This document shows positions 1 to 8,909 of a stretch of 52,540 nt of DNA, one piece after another; positions within the stretch are counted from its first letter, which is position 1, and each line of letters begins with the position of its first letter. The notes under the pieces were generated by a model, which ran no database searches, was not told the DNA's origin, and worked only from the letters and a program-made list of their open reading frames with translations. The DNA comes from Burkholderia sp. IMCC1007 (GTDB taxonomy: Bacteria; Pseudomonadota; Gammaproteobacteria; Burkholderiales; Burkholderiaceae), in assembly GCF_027257875.1 (NCBI RefSeq), contig NZ_JAPVQY010000026.1, positions 46,543 through 99,082 on the forward strand. The letters are read 5' to 3'. The translations under genes were made by a program, and so were the position numbers.

Positions 1-113
1 GGGCGGGGGGGTCTTGGGGGGGGGTTGCGGGACATCCCGGGGGGGGCGCGCCCCCCGCGGGGCGCCCCGCGCCGGTCGCCGTCCGCACGGGCGACACAAG
101 CGAAGCGACAAAC
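1..113. other. G-run-rich left edge upstream of cobA
   Basis: This stretch is dominated by long G runs (positions 5-11, 16-24 and 39-46), followed by a GC-only inverted repeat around 45-71. No convincing start or end of an upstream gene can be read. It could be a strongly structured intergenic region, but such runs are also typical of low-quality sequence at a contig edge. The last ~30 bases before cobA look normal and carry only a weak ribosome binding site. Confidence 0.4.
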
Positions 114-863
114 ATGGGCAAGGTATATCTGATCGGAGCAGGGCCGGGCGCAGCGGATCTCATCACGGTGCGTGGCGCGCGGTTGCTCGCGCAGGCCGAC
201 GTCGTGCTGCACGACGCGCTGGTCGAGCCGGCGATGCTGGACTACGCGCCGAACGCGCGCAAGATCGCGGTCGGCAAGCGCTGCGGGCAGCGCTCGACCG
301 CGCAGCACTTCATCAACAAGCAGATCGTCGATGCCGCGCGCGAGCATGCGTGCGTCGTGCGGCTGAAGGGCGGCGATCCGATGCTGTTCGGCCGTGCGGA
401 AGAGGAAATGCGCGCGCTCGAGGCGGCCGGCATCGACTACGAGGTGGTGCCGGGCATCACCGCGGCGCTCGCGGGCGCCGCGACGCTGAAGCGCTCGCTG
501 ACGTTGCGCGGCGTGTCGCGCAGCGTCGCGTTCGCGACGCACAGTCGCGCGCCGGGCAGCGACGAGATTCGCGAAGCCGCGCGTGCCGATTCGATCGTCT
601 ACTACATGGGCCGCGACAGCGCGCCCGGCATTGCGCAGGAACTGATCGACGCCGGCCGTGCGCCGGCGACGCCGGTGGCGATCGTCGAGGCCTGCAGCAC
701 CGCGCGCGAACGCACGCTGACGCTGACGCTCGCGCAGATGGCGGCGGGAGATGCGCAGGCGTGGCTCGATCCGGCGGAACCGAGCCTGCTGATGATCGGC
801 GATGCGTTCGCCGAACGTGCGCGGCTCGCGAAAGCGGGCGATGCGTTGCGCAATGCCGCTTGA
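114..863 (+). CDS. cobA: uroporphyrinogen-III C-methyltransferase
   Basis: This 249-residue protein transfers two methyl groups from SAM to uroporphyrinogen III, giving precorrin-2, the branch point to siroheme and cobalamin. The N-terminal glycine-rich SAM motif YLIGAGPGAADLITVRG (residues about 5-21) and the later VVPGITAALAGAATL segment are typical of the tetrapyrrole methylase family. The length matches stand-alone SUMT enzymes, with no CysG dehydrogenase/ferrochelatase part. The ATG at 114 puts the SAM loop in its usual place. The gene converges on cbiX, which acts on the next intermediates. It may serve siroheme for sulfite reduction, B12, or both; the sequence upstream that would show this is outside the window. 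Confidence 0.93.
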   Translation: MGKVYLIGAGPGAADLITVRGARLLAQADVVLHDALVEPAMLDYAPNARKIAVGKRCGQRSTAQHFINKQIVDAAREHACVVRLKGGDPMLFGRAEEEMRALEAAGIDYEVVPGITAALAGAATLKRSLTLRGVSRSVAFATHSRAPGSDEIREAARADSIVYYMGRDSAPGIAQELIDAGRAPATPVAIVEACSTARERTLTLTLAQMAAGDAQAWLDPAEPSLLMIGDAFAERARLAKAGDALRNAA

Positions 864-922
864 GTGTTGCATGCGGCAGGCGACGTAGCGATTGCCGCAA
901 GACTGCCGCCCGTTCGTGGGCG

Positions 923-959
923 AAAAAAAAGCGCTGGCTTCCGAGGCCGGCGCTTTTTT
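923..959. terminator. bidirectional terminator between cobA and cbiX
   Basis: A run of eight A is followed by GCGCTGGC, the loop TTCCGAG, GCCGGCGC and six T. The hairpin has A and T tracts on opposite sides, so it can stop transcripts from both convergent genes. Confidence 0.85.
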
Positions 960-1000
960 GTTTGGGCTCGCCGCTTGCCGCCCGCGGGCCGCGGATTCGC

Positions 1001-1384
1001 TTACGCGTCGCGACCGACCTGGTCGACGCAGTAGCGCGCGATCGCATCGAGCACGCCGTCGTCTTCTCCGACCGCCGTCGCGCAGCGGATCTCGACACCC
1101 GGATGCGCGGCGCGGCAGGCATCGACGAGCTGCGGCAGGTCGCGGCGCACATGGCCGCCCTGGCCAAAGAACACCGGCACCACGGTGATGCGCGTGCAGC
1201 CGGCCGCGACCTGCGCGGCGACGGCCGCATCGAGCGACGGCGTCATCAGTTCGAGGAACGCGAGCGACACCTGCGCGGCAGGGGAGCCGGCGCCGCGCAG
1301 CCGCGCGGCGAGCCGCTCGAACGGCTCGGCCCAGCGCGGATCGCGGGCGCCGTGGCCGAACAGGACGATACCTTGCGAACTCAT
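1001..1384 (-). CDS. cbiX: CbiX-type sirohydrochlorin chelatase
   Basis: This 127-residue protein resembles the short single-domain CbiX/SirB chelatases that insert cobalt or iron into sirohydrochlorin. The N-terminal motif IVLFGHGARDP carries the catalytic/metal-binding His (residue 11), and a second family element, VPVFFGQGGHVRRDLP, lies near residues 69-84 with another conserved His. The length (about 120-130) fits the small archaeal-type enzyme that dimerises. The gene follows lptG by 25 bases on the same strand, so it may ride on the lpt transcript, although it functionally pairs with cobA. Cobalt versus iron preference cannot be told from the sequence. Confidence 0.85.
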   Translation of the reverse strand: MSSQGIVLFGHGARDPRWAEPFERLAARLRGAGSPAAQVSLAFLELMTPSLDAAVAAQVAAGCTRITVVPVFFGQGGHVRRDLPQLVDACRAAHPGVEIRCATAVGEDDGVLDAIARYCVDQVGRDA

Positions 1385-1409
1385 GTCGAAGCCTCCGTCG
1401 TGACGGCGC

Positions 1410-2558
1410 TCAGTGCCGGTCGACCCACTTCAGCGCGAACAGGCCGAGCGCGAGATAGATGAGGCCGGGCGTCGCGGCAGTGAGCGGCGCGGGCCACGTA
1501 TTCAACGTGCCGATGTGCGAGAACAGCGTGTTGAGCAGCTGGAAGCTCATGCCGAGCATGATGCCGCCGAACACCTTCACGCCGACCACGCCCGCGCGCG
1601 TATGCAGGTACGCGAACGGCAGCGACAGCACGAGCATCACGAACACCGCGAACGGATACAGCAGCTTGCGCCACAGCGCGATGTCGTAGCGCTGCGTGTC
1701 CTGCTGGTTCTCGCGCAAATGCTGGATGTAGCGGAACAGGTTGATGATCGACATGCGTTCCGGCGACACGAGCAGCACCGACAGGATCTGCGGCGTCAGG
1801 TCCGAGCGCAGCCGGTATTCGGGCAGCGTGACCTGCTGCGACCGGTACACGGGGTTCAGCGCGTCGGCCGGCTGGCCGCTGATCGGCTTGATCGGCGTCA
1901 GGACCGTTTCCGTGACGCCCTTGAGCAGCCAGTGGCCGGGCGGCTCGTAGCGGCCCGTCTGCGCGATCCGCACGTTCTGCAACTGGAATTTCGAGTCGAA
2001 CTCGTAGATGCGCACGTTGCTGATCGTCGAGTCCGGCGACAGGCTGCCGACGTTCACGAAGCGCGTGACCTGCTCGCCGTTCTCGCGCGCTGCGAGCGTG
2101 TCCTTCACCCACACGCCCGACTGGAAGTTCGACGACACCGACGCGCCGAGCGCCTGCAGCCGCACGCGTTCGGACAGCTGGTCGGCGTACGGGCCGACGA
2201 ATTCGCCGATCAGGTAGGTGACGATCACGAGCGGCACGCCGATCTTCAGCAGCGAGCGCAGCGCCTGGTTGGTCGCGAGGCCCGACACGCGGAAGATCGT
2301 GAATTCGGAGTTCGCGGCCATCTGCGCGAACACGTAGATCGCGCTGATCAGCGCGGCGACCGGGATGATCTCGTAGAAGCGCGACGGCGTCTGCAGCGCG
2401 ACGCGCAGCACCGCGTAGCCGAACTTGTAGTTGCCGTGCCCGACCGAGTTCAGCTCGCTGATCAGGTCGAAGAAGAAGAACAGACCCGAGAACGCGAACA
2501 GGATGAAGACGAACGTGACGTAGATCTGCCGCGCGAAGTATTTTTCATAGAGCCGCAT
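1410..2558 (-). CDS. lptG: LPS export ABC transporter permease LptG
   Basis: This 382-residue inner-membrane permease belongs to the YjgP/YjgQ family. With LptF and the LptB ATPase it extracts lipopolysaccharide from the inner membrane and passes it to the LptC-LptA bridge. The N-terminus MRLYEKYFARQIYVTF leads into the first membrane helix. Three N-terminal helices, a periplasmic jellyroll-like middle (about residues 100-270) and three C-terminal helices (including VFVMLVLSLPFAYLHTR) match the family. It starts three bases after the lptF stop, so the two are translated together. The family and order make the LptG assignment firm. Confidence 0.93.
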   Translation of the reverse strand: MRLYEKYFARQIYVTFVFILFAFSGLFFFFDLISELNSVGHGNYKFGYAVLRVALQTPSRFYEIIPVAALISAIYVFAQMAANSEFTIFRVSGLATNQALRSLLKIGVPLVIVTYLIGEFVGPYADQLSERVRLQALGASVSSNFQSGVWVKDTLAARENGEQVTRFVNVGSLSPDSTISNVRIYEFDSKFQLQNVRIAQTGRYEPPGHWLLKGVTETVLTPIKPISGQPADALNPVYRSQQVTLPEYRLRSDLTPQILSVLLVSPERMSIINLFRYIQHLRENQQDTQRYDIALWRKLLYPFAVFVMLVLSLPFAYLHTRAGVVGVKVFGGIMLGMSFQLLNTLFSHIGTLNTWPAPLTAATPGLIYLALGLFALKWVDRH

Positions 2559-2561
2559 CGA

Positions 2562-3653
2562 TCATGCTCCCGAGCGGCCGAACAGCGCGCGTGTAAACAG
2601 CGGACGATTGCGCACGCGCAACCAGAAGATGAACGCGACGATCACCGCGACGATCGCATGCAGCCCGACGAGGCCGACGCCGAACGACATCTTGCCCTGT
2701 TCGATCTGCGACTGGACGACGTTCAGCAGGTTCGAGTACGTGAGGTAGATCAGCACGGCCATCACGAGGTTGATCGTGCGGCTGCGGCGCGGGTTCTGGT
2801 ACGACAGCGGGATGCCGAGCACCAGCAGGTTGATCGCGATCAGCGGCAGCCCCGCGCGCCACGCGAATTCCGCGAGGTTGTCGCGCGTCGGGTTGCGCAG
2901 CAGGTCCAGCGTCGGCGTGCTGTTGGTGGTCGGCACGTTGCTGACCGGCGTGCTCGTGATCTTCACGCCGTAGCGCTCGAACTCCATGATCTTGAAGTTC
3001 GGCTGGCCGGGCGTGCCGTCGTAGCGGCGGCCGTCTTCCAGCACGACGAAGCGATCGCCGTCCTTCGTTTCCGTATGGCCCGTGTGCGACACGACGACGT
3101 TGACCTTGCCGTTCTCCGTCGACGTGACGAACACGTTCTGCACCTTGCTCTGGTCCGGCGACATCTTCTCGATGAAGAACACGCGATGGTTCGTCGCCGA
3201 TTCGCGGAACTGGCCCGGCGCGAGCAGCGAGATTTCGTCGCGCTGCTGGAAGCGCGCCTTGATCATCTTGCTCTGCTGGTTCGACCACGGCCAGCCGACG
3301 AACGCGAAGAACGCGATCAGCACGATGATCGGCGTCGCGAACACGCCGATCGGCTTGATGAGGCGCGTGAGGCTCACGCCGGACGCGAGCCAGACCACCA
3401 TTTCGGAGTCCCGGTACCACCGGGTCAGCACGAACAGGATCGACACGAACAGCGTGACGACGAGCATCACGGCGAGATAGCCGATCACGGTCAGGCCGAT
3501 CAGCACGAGCACGTCGCGCGGATCGATTTCGCCGGACGCGGCGTAGCCGACGATGCGGATCATCATCGTCGTGAGCATGATCGTGAGCAGCACCATGAAC
3601 ACGGCGCCAGCCGTATACGCAAGCTCGCGCTGGAGGGAGCGTTCGAAGATCAT
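2562..3653 (-). CDS. lptF: LPS export ABC transporter permease LptF
   Basis: This permease is the partner of LptG in the LptB2FG complex that powers LPS export. The ATG at 3653 gives a 363-residue protein starting MIFERSLQRELAYTAGAVF, the usual LptF opening. The frame is open 39 codons further upstream, but that extension reads through the divergent promoter and lacks a conserved N-terminus, so it is rejected. Six membrane helices flank a periplasmic domain. The gene is divergent from pepA, the same arrangement as in many beta- and gammaproteobacteria. Confidence 0.93.
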   Translation of the reverse strand: MIFERSLQRELAYTAGAVFMVLLTIMLTTMMIRIVGYAASGEIDPRDVLVLIGLTVIGYLAVMLVVTLFVSILFVLTRWYRDSEMVVWLASGVSLTRLIKPIGVFATPIIVLIAFFAFVGWPWSNQQSKMIKARFQQRDEISLLAPGQFRESATNHRVFFIEKMSPDQSKVQNVFVTSTENGKVNVVVSHTGHTETKDGDRFVVLEDGRRYDGTPGQPNFKIMEFERYGVKITSTPVSNVPTTNSTPTLDLLRNPTRDNLAEFAWRAGLPLIAINLLVLGIPLSYQNPRRSRTINLVMAVLIYLTYSNLLNVVQSQIEQGKMSFGVGLVGLHAIVAVIVAFIFWLRVRNRPLFTRALFGRSGA

Positions 3654-3775
3654 TCTTGATGAGAAGAGGGCGGGAGGCTGCGCACGCGTGGTGGAGCGCT
3701 CGCGCCGCCACGGGAAAAATAGCGGATAATTGCGGCTTTCATCCTTAGCCCAGATTTTATCCGAGGACAAGCGCG
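3654..3775. promoter_or_regulatory. divergent lptF / pepA promoter region
   Basis: This 122-base space separates the divergent starts of lptF and pepA. Its pepA-proximal half is relatively AT-rich (about 3715-3760), as expected for promoter elements, but no exact -35/-10 pair can be assigned with confidence. Confidence 0.5.
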
Positions 3776-5287
3776 ATGGACTTTAGCATAAAAGGCTGTG
3801 ATTGGAGCAAAGGCGAGGCCAAGGGGTTCCTGACCGGGAAGTCCGACTGCATCGTGCTCGGCATCTTCGAGGCACAGACGCTTTCGGGCGCGGCGCTCGA
3901 CATCGACACGGCCACCAAGGGACTGATTTCGCGCGTGGTGAAGGCCGGCGACATGGACGGCAAGCGCGGCCGGACGCTGTTCCTGCACGAAGTATCCGGC
4001 ATCGGCGCATCGCGCGTGCTGCTCGTCGGCCTCGGCAAGCAGGATGCTTTCAATCAGAAAGCCTACAACGACGCAGTGACGGCCGCATGGCGCGCGCTGC
4101 TCGCGACGAAGGTCGTGCAGGTCACGTTCTCGCTCGCGCAACTGCCGGTCGACGAGCGCGGCTCGGACTGGGGCGTGCGCGCGGCGATTCTCGCGCTGCG
4201 CAACGAGACGTACCGCTTCACGCAGATGAAGAGCAAGCCGGAACCGGCATCGCACACGCTCAAGCGTGTCGTGTTCAGCGTCGATCCGGCCGACGAGAAG
4301 GCCGCGAAGCTGGCGATCAAGCAGGCCGTCGCGCTCGCGAACGGGATGGACCTGACCCGCGATCTGGGCAACCTGCCGGGCAACGTGTGCACGCCGACCT
4401 ACCTCGGCAACACCGCGAAGAAGATCGCGAAGGATTGGGGCCTGAAGGCCGAAGTGCTCGGCCTGAAGCAGATCCAGGCGCTGAAGATGGGCTCGTTCCT
4501 GTCGGTCGCGCGCGCCTCGGTCGAACCGCCGCAGTTCATCGTGCTGCATTACCAGGGCGCCGCCGCGAAGGCCGCGCCGGTCGTGCTGGTCGGCAAGGGC
4601 ATCACGTTCGACACCGGCGGCATCTCGCTGAAGCCGGGCGAAGGCATGGACGAGATGAAGTACGACATGTGCGGCGCGGGCTCCGTGCTCGGCACGATGC
4701 GTGCGGTCGCCGAGATGGGCCTGAAGATCAACGTCGTCGCGATCGTGCCGACCTGCGAGAACATGCCGGGCGGCAATGCGACGAAGCCGGGCGACATCGT
4801 CACCAGCATGAAGGGGCTGACGATCGAAGTGCTGAACACCGACGCCGAAGGCCGCCTGATCCTGTGCGACGCGCTGACCTACGCGGAGCGCTTCAAGCCG
4901 GCCGCGGTGATCGACGTGGCGACGCTGACGGGCGCTTGCGTGATCGCGCTCGGCGGCCACAACAGCGGCCTGTTCTCGAAGGACGACGCGCTCGCGGGCG
5001 AACTGCTCGACGCGTCGCGCGAGGCGAACGACCCGGCGTGGCGCATGCCGCTCGACGACGAGTACCAGGATCAGCTGAAGTCGAATTTCGCGGACATCGC
5101 GAACATCGGCGGACGTCCGGCCGGTGCCGTGACGGCCGCGTGCTTCCTGTCGCGCTTCACCGACAGCTATCCGTGGGCGCACCTCGACATCGCGGGCACT
5201 GCATGGAAGGGCGGCGCGGCGAAGGGCGCGACCGGTCGTCCGGTACCGCTGCTCGCGCAGTTCCTGATCGACCGCGCCGGCCAGTAA
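3776..5287 (+). CDS. pepA: leucyl aminopeptidase PepA
   Basis: This is a 503-residue cytosolic M17 aminopeptidase that removes N-terminal residues from peptides, with two metal ions per active site. The catalytic C-terminal domain is complete: [16 protein letters not shown] (metal-binding Lys and Asp, residues about 272-287), then the hallmark NTDAEGRL near residues 355-362. The length is normal for the family. In some bacteria PepA also binds DNA, and that role cannot be judged here. holC follows 34 bases later, a linkage common in proteobacteria. Confidence 0.96.
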   Translation: MDFSIKGCDWSKGEAKGFLTGKSDCIVLGIFEAQTLSGAALDIDTATKGLISRVVKAGDMDGKRGRTLFLHEVSGIGASRVLLVGLGKQDAFNQKAYNDAVTAAWRALLATKVVQVTFSLAQLPVDERGSDWGVRAAILALRNETYRFTQMKSKPEPASHTLKRVVFSVDPADEKAAKLAIKQAVALANGMDLTRDLGNLPGNVCTPTYLGNTAKKIAKDWGLKAEVLGLKQIQALKMGSFLSVARASVEPPQFIVLHYQGAAAKAAPVVLVGKGITFDTGGISLKPGEGMDEMKYDMCGAGSVLGTMRAVAEMGLKINVVAIVPTCENMPGGNATKPGDIVTSMKGLTIEVLNTDAEGRLILCDALTYAERFKPAAVIDVATLTGACVIALGGHNSGLFSKDDALAGELLDASREANDPAWRMPLDDEYQDQLKSNFADIANIGGRPAGAVTAACFLSRFTDSYPWAHLDIAGTAWKGGAAKGATGRPVPLLAQFLIDRAGQ

Positions 5288-5321
5288 TGGCGGTGCACAC
5301 GACGATGCAGGCGAGCGGGCA

Positions 5322-5738
5322 ATGACGCGAATCGATTTCCATTCGAACGTCGGCGATTCGCTCGCGTACGCGTGCCGGCTGCTGCGCAAGGCCTATCAGG
5401 CCGGGCAGCCGGTCGTCGTGCTCGCCGAGCCCGCGCGCCTGCGTGCGCTCGACGAGCAGCTCTGGACCTTCTCGCCGCTCGATTTCATCCCGCATTGCGG
5501 CGTCGATAGCGCGCACGCGGCCAGCACGCCGATCGTGCTGGCTGCCGACCTCGACCAGGTGCCGCATCATCACGTGCTGCTGAACCTCGGTGCCGTCGTG
5601 CCCGCGCAGTTCGCCCGCTTCGAGCGCCTGCTCGAAGTGGTCGGCAACGCGCCGGACGAACTCGCCGCGGGCCGCGACCGCTATCGCTTCTACCGCGATC
5701 GCGGCTACGCGCTGAATAATTACAAGCAGGGCAGCTAG
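5322..5738 (+). CDS. holC: DNA polymerase III chi subunit HolC
   Basis: This 138-residue protein matches the chi subunit of the clamp-loader assembly, which links the replicase to single-strand binding protein. Support comes from the opening TRIDFHSNVGDSLAYACRLLRKAY, the middle element LWTFSPLDFIPHC, and the C-terminal YRFYRDRGYALNNY region, which follows the usual chi fold order. It sits directly after pepA as in E. coli and many other proteobacteria, and probably shares its transcript with pepA and the following DUF2486 gene. Confidence 0.92.
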   Translation: MTRIDFHSNVGDSLAYACRLLRKAYQAGQPVVVLAEPARLRALDEQLWTFSPLDFIPHCGVDSAHAASTPIVLAADLDQVPHHHVLLNLGAVVPAQFARFERLLEVVGNAPDELAAGRDRYRFYRDRGYALNNYKQGS

Positions 5739-5763
5739 CCAAACCCGTCGACGGAGCGTTCCC

Positions 5764-6522
5764 GTGACACAAGCCGACTCATCCTCGATCCCGACGCTGA
5801 CCGACGTGCTGGTGCCGGGCAAGCCGGTGCCGGCGCCTTCGTCCGCGGCCGATGCACCGTCGCCGCGCGACGATGCCGCGATTCCGGTGCTGACCGACGT
5901 GGTTGCGCCGGCCCGTGCCGCCGAAGCGCCCGGCGCGCCGCAGCACGCGCAAACCGACCCCGGATCGGTGGTGGTCGAGCCGGTGCCGACGCCGTACGTA
6001 CCGGCCGTCGAACTGCCGGGCGACAGCGATGCGCCGGCCGAAACCCGCGCCGCGGAGCGCGTCGTCGCCGACGAGTCCGCGGCAATGCAGGCGCCGCTTC
6101 GTCAAGCGCTCGCCCCAGACGATTCGCACCCAAGCGATCTCGCTGCCGTGCCGCGCGAGCCGGCCGGGCACACCGACGAAGCAGCGCTGCCGGAGGCGCT
6201 TGCACCGGCCGCCGACGCGCCAGTTTCCGAGCACCTCGCCCGCGCGCCGCAGCCGGATGCGAATGCGGCCGGCGCGCTGACGCCGGAGGACGCGCAGCAC
6301 ATCGCCGAGCGTCTGCGCAACCGTCTGACGAATTATCTGACCGGGGAAGGGCGCGAGGTGATCGAGGCGCGTTGCCGCGACGCGCTGCACGACCATTCGG
6401 CGTGGCTGGTCGGCCAGATCACGCGCGAAGTGGCGCTGGCGCTCGAAACGGAAGTGATGGATTGGGTTCGCGACGCGGTCGATGACGAGATCGCCCGGCG
6501 CCGGGCCGGTCGTTCGGACTGA
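5764..6522 (+). CDS. DUF2486 family protein
   Basis: This 252-residue Ala/Pro-rich protein is of the type I remember as DUF2486, found in Burkholderia next to holC. The first 170 residues look disordered. They contain two near-copies of a short motif, IPTLTDVLVPG (about 9-19) and IPVLTDVVAPA (about 40-50). The last ~80 residues form a charged, probably helical region (ERLRNRLTNYLTGEGREVIE through MDWVRDAVDDEIARRRAG). There is no signal peptide or membrane segment. The start codon lies 25 bases after holC, suggesting one operon. The function is unknown; the position hints at a replication-linked or envelope role, but nothing in the sequence proves it. Confidence 0.8.
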   Translation: MTQADSSSIPTLTDVLVPGKPVPAPSSAADAPSPRDDAAIPVLTDVVAPARAAEAPGAPQHAQTDPGSVVVEPVPTPYVPAVELPGDSDAPAETRAAERVVADESAAMQAPLRQALAPDDSHPSDLAAVPREPAGHTDEAALPEALAPAADAPVSEHLARAPQPDANAAGALTPEDAQHIAERLRNRLTNYLTGEGREVIEARCRDALHDHSAWLVGQITREVALALETEVMDWVRDAVDDEIARRRAGRSD

Positions 6523-6610
6523 TCGCGCGTTCGCTGCGGTGCGGGAGCGGCGGGGCGGTTCCGGTTGCCACCGACGAACCTGCCGGCGCGTGCGCGCGCC
6601 GGGTCATTCG

Positions 6611-6654
6611 CTTCAGTGCGGCTTCAGGACGGTTTCAGGACAGCTTCAGTGCAG
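6611..6654. repeat. four imperfect 11-bp tandem repeats
   Basis: Four consecutive units run CTTCAGTGCGG, CTTCAGGACGG, TTTCAGGACAG and CTTCAGTGCAG. The last unit contains the stop codon and final residues of the minus-strand cytochrome c gene at 6646-6654. The array sits in the short gap after the convergent DUF2486 gene. Confidence 0.7.
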
Positions 6655-6975
6655 CGATAGCGCCCACTGCGCGAGCGCGTGCGCTTCGGCGCTCGTCAGC
6701 TGCGTATTGGCGGGCATCGGCACGTTGCCCCACACGCCCACACTGCCGTTCACGATCGACTGCGCGAGGTAATTGGCGGCGTCCGCGTGTGCGGCGTACC
6801 GGCCGGCGATGTCGCGGAACGACGGACCCATCAACGGCTTGCCGACCGCGTGGCAGGCCAGGCAGTTCTTGCGCTGCGCGAGCGTGAGCCCGTCGGCGCC
6901 GGGGTCGGCGCGCGCGGCTGCGGCGCTGCCGGTCAGCAGCATCACGAGCAGCGCGCGCAATATCGTCTGTTTCAT
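6646..6975 (-). CDS. small secreted class I cytochrome c
   Basis: This 109-residue protein has a signal peptide (MKQTILRALLVMLLTGSAAAARA) and one haem-binding motif CLACH near residues 38-42. A C-terminal helix follows the region holding the likely Met axial ligand. It resembles periplasmic c-551/c-552-type electron carriers. I start it at the ATG at 6975 because GGAGAA lies just upstream; a longer reading to 7008 would destroy the signal peptide. The partner oxidase or reductase is not encoded nearby. It is alone on its strand, upstream of nothing related. Confidence 0.88.
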   Translation of the reverse strand: MKQTILRALLVMLLTGSAAAARADPGADGLTLAQRKNCLACHAVGKPLMGPSFRDIAGRYAAHADAANYLAQSIVNGSVGVWGNVPMPANTQLTSAEAHALAQWALSLH

Positions 6976-7100
6976 GCAGTTCTCCGCCGGCGGGACGGCC
7001 GGCTTCACGGTCCGCGTGCATTATAAGAGCAAAGGGAACGCGCGTTTTGCGCGTTGCCGCGGCGGCCGCCTGCATAGGGTCGCATCACGCTTGACGCGCA

Positions 7101-8774
7101 TCAGCCGGTGACGGCCCCCTGGTTCGCCGGGCGGGCGAGGGCCGCGTACTTGGCGAGCACGCCGCGCGTGTAGCGCGGCGCCGGCTGCGTCCATGCGGCG
7201 CGCCGGCGCGCGAGTTCCGCGTCGTCCACGTTGAGTTGCAGCGCCAGCCGGTGCGCATCGATCGTGATCGAGTCGCCTTCCTGCACGAGCGCGATCGTGC
7301 CGCCGACGAACGCCTCGGGCGCGACGTGGCCGACCACCATGCCCCAGGTGCCGCCGGAAAAGCGGCCGTCCGTGATGAAGCCGACCGACTCGCCAAGCCC
7401 CTTGCCGATGATCGCCGACGTCGGCGCGAGCATTTCCGGCATGCCGGGGCCGCCTTGCGGGCCGAGATAGCGCAGCACGAGCACGTCGCCCGCGCGGATC
7501 CGGTCGGCGAGGATCGCATCCATCGCGCTTTGCTCGTCGTCGAACACGCGTGCCGGGCCGGTGATCACCGGGTTCTTCAGGCCGGTGATCTTCGCGACCG
7601 CGCCGTCTTCCGCGAGATTGCCCTTCAGGATCGCGAGATGGCCTTCCTTGTACAGCGCGCGCTCGAGCGGGAAGATCACGTGCTGGTCCGCGCGCGGCAC
7701 GCGCGGCACGTCCTTCAGTTCCTCGGCGATCGTGCGGCCGGTGATCGTGATGCAGTCGCCGTGCAGCAGCCCCGCATCGAGCAGGAGCCGCAGCACCTGC
7801 GGGATGCCGCCCGCCTTGTGCAGGTCGGTCGCGACGTACTGGCCCGACGGCTTCAGGTCGCAGATCACCGGCACGCGTTTGCGGATGCGCTCGAAGTCGT
7901 CGATCGTCCAGTCGATCTCGGCCGCGTGCGCGATCGCCAGATAGTGGAGCACCGCGTTGGTCGAGCCGCCGGTCGCCATGATCAGCGACACCGCGTTCTC
8001 GATCGATTCGCGCGTGATGATGTCGCGCGGCTTCAGGTCGCGCTTCACGGCCTCGACCAGCACGCGCGCCGATTCGGCGGCCGAGTCGACCTTCTCCTGG
8101 TCGGGGTTGGCCATCGTCGACGAGTACAGCAGCGACATGCCGAGCGCCTCGAACGACGAACTCATCGTGTTTGCGGTGTACATGCCGCCGCACGAGCCCG
8201 ACGTCGGACACGCGTTCTTCTCGACCCCTTCGAAATCCTCCTGCGACATCCGGCCCGCGGTGAATTCGCCGACCGCCTCGAACGACGACACGATCGTCAG
8301 ATCCTTGCCCTTCCAGTGGCCGGGGCGGATCGTGCCGCCGTACACGTAGATGCCCGGCACGTTCAGGCGCGCCAGCGCGATCATGCCGCCCGGCATGTTC
8401 TTGTCGCAGCCGCCGACCACCACCACGCCGTCCATCCACTGGCCCTGCACGCAGGTTTCGATGCAGTCGGCGATCACTTCGCGCGACACGAGCGAGTACT
8501 TCATCCCCTCCGTGCCCATCGACATGCCGTCGGAGATCGTCGGCGTGCCGAAGATCTGCGGGTTCGCGTCGGCCGCCTTCACCGCCGCGACAGCCGCGTC
8601 CGACAGGCGCTGCAGGCCCGAATTGCACGGCGTGATCGTCGAGTGACCGTTCGCGATGCCGATCATCGGCTTGTCGAAATCGTCCTTCTGGTAGCCGAGC
8701 GCGTAATACATCGAGCGATTCGGCGAACGGGCCACGCCTTGCGTGATGTGCTTTGAGCGGCGGTTGTACGACAT
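7101..8774 (-). CDS. ilvD: dihydroxy-acid dehydratase
   Basis: This 557-residue enzyme dehydrates 2,3-dihydroxy-3-methyl acids to the 2-keto acids for valine, leucine and isoleucine (and for pantothenate). Iron-sulfur ligand motifs are present: [11 protein letters not shown] near residues 120-130 and [14 protein letters not shown] near 190-203. The C-terminal catalytic Ser region [11 protein letters not shown] is intact. The ATG at 8774 ([13 protein letters not shown]) has a purine-rich site upstream and the usual length; the frame stays open 30 codons further but only into the divergent control region. A LysR regulator gene diverges from it. Confidence 0.96.
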   Translation of the reverse strand: MSYNRRSKHITQGVARSPNRSMYYALGYQKDDFDKPMIGIANGHSTITPCNSGLQRLSDAAVAAVKAADANPQIFGTPTISDGMSMGTEGMKYSLVSREVIADCIETCVQGQWMDGVVVVGGCDKNMPGGMIALARLNVPGIYVYGGTIRPGHWKGKDLTIVSSFEAVGEFTAGRMSQEDFEGVEKNACPTSGSCGGMYTANTMSSSFEALGMSLLYSSTMANPDQEKVDSAAESARVLVEAVKRDLKPRDIITRESIENAVSLIMATGGSTNAVLHYLAIAHAAEIDWTIDDFERIRKRVPVICDLKPSGQYVATDLHKAGGIPQVLRLLLDAGLLHGDCITITGRTIAEELKDVPRVPRADQHVIFPLERALYKEGHLAILKGNLAEDGAVAKITGLKNPVITGPARVFDDEQSAMDAILADRIRAGDVLVLRYLGPQGGPGMPEMLAPTSAIIGKGLGESVGFITDGRFSGGTWGMVVGHVAPEAFVGGTIALVQEGDSITIDAHRLALQLNVDDAELARRRAAWTQPAPRYTRGVLAKYAALARPANQGAVTG

Positions 8775-8909
8775 GGGGGGCTCCATCGTTGTTGTGGCGA
8801 CGCCCGCGAACGGCGTGCCGGTTCGGATGAAACAAGAATGGAGTGTCTGGTTTGGGATGTCCAATATATTATTTGTGGCCTATTAAGTCATTTTGTGAAT
8901 GAGTGAAGC
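8775..8909. promoter_or_regulatory. divergent ilvD / lysR control region
   Basis: The 135-base gap between the divergent ilvD and LysR genes contains the only strongly AT-rich patch nearby (about 8858-8900, including AATATATTATTT). LysR proteins usually bind such shared regions. No clear T-N11-A dyad could be fixed by eye. Confidence 0.5.

Noticed and set aside
1413..3659. 748-codon plus-strand open frame opposite lptF-lptG
   Set aside because: Antisense to two clear permease genes; Arg/His/Gln-rich with no family features.
3654..3770. Longer lptF start at 3770
   Set aside because: It would cover the divergent pepA promoter and add 39 residues lacking the conserved MIFERSLQREL start.
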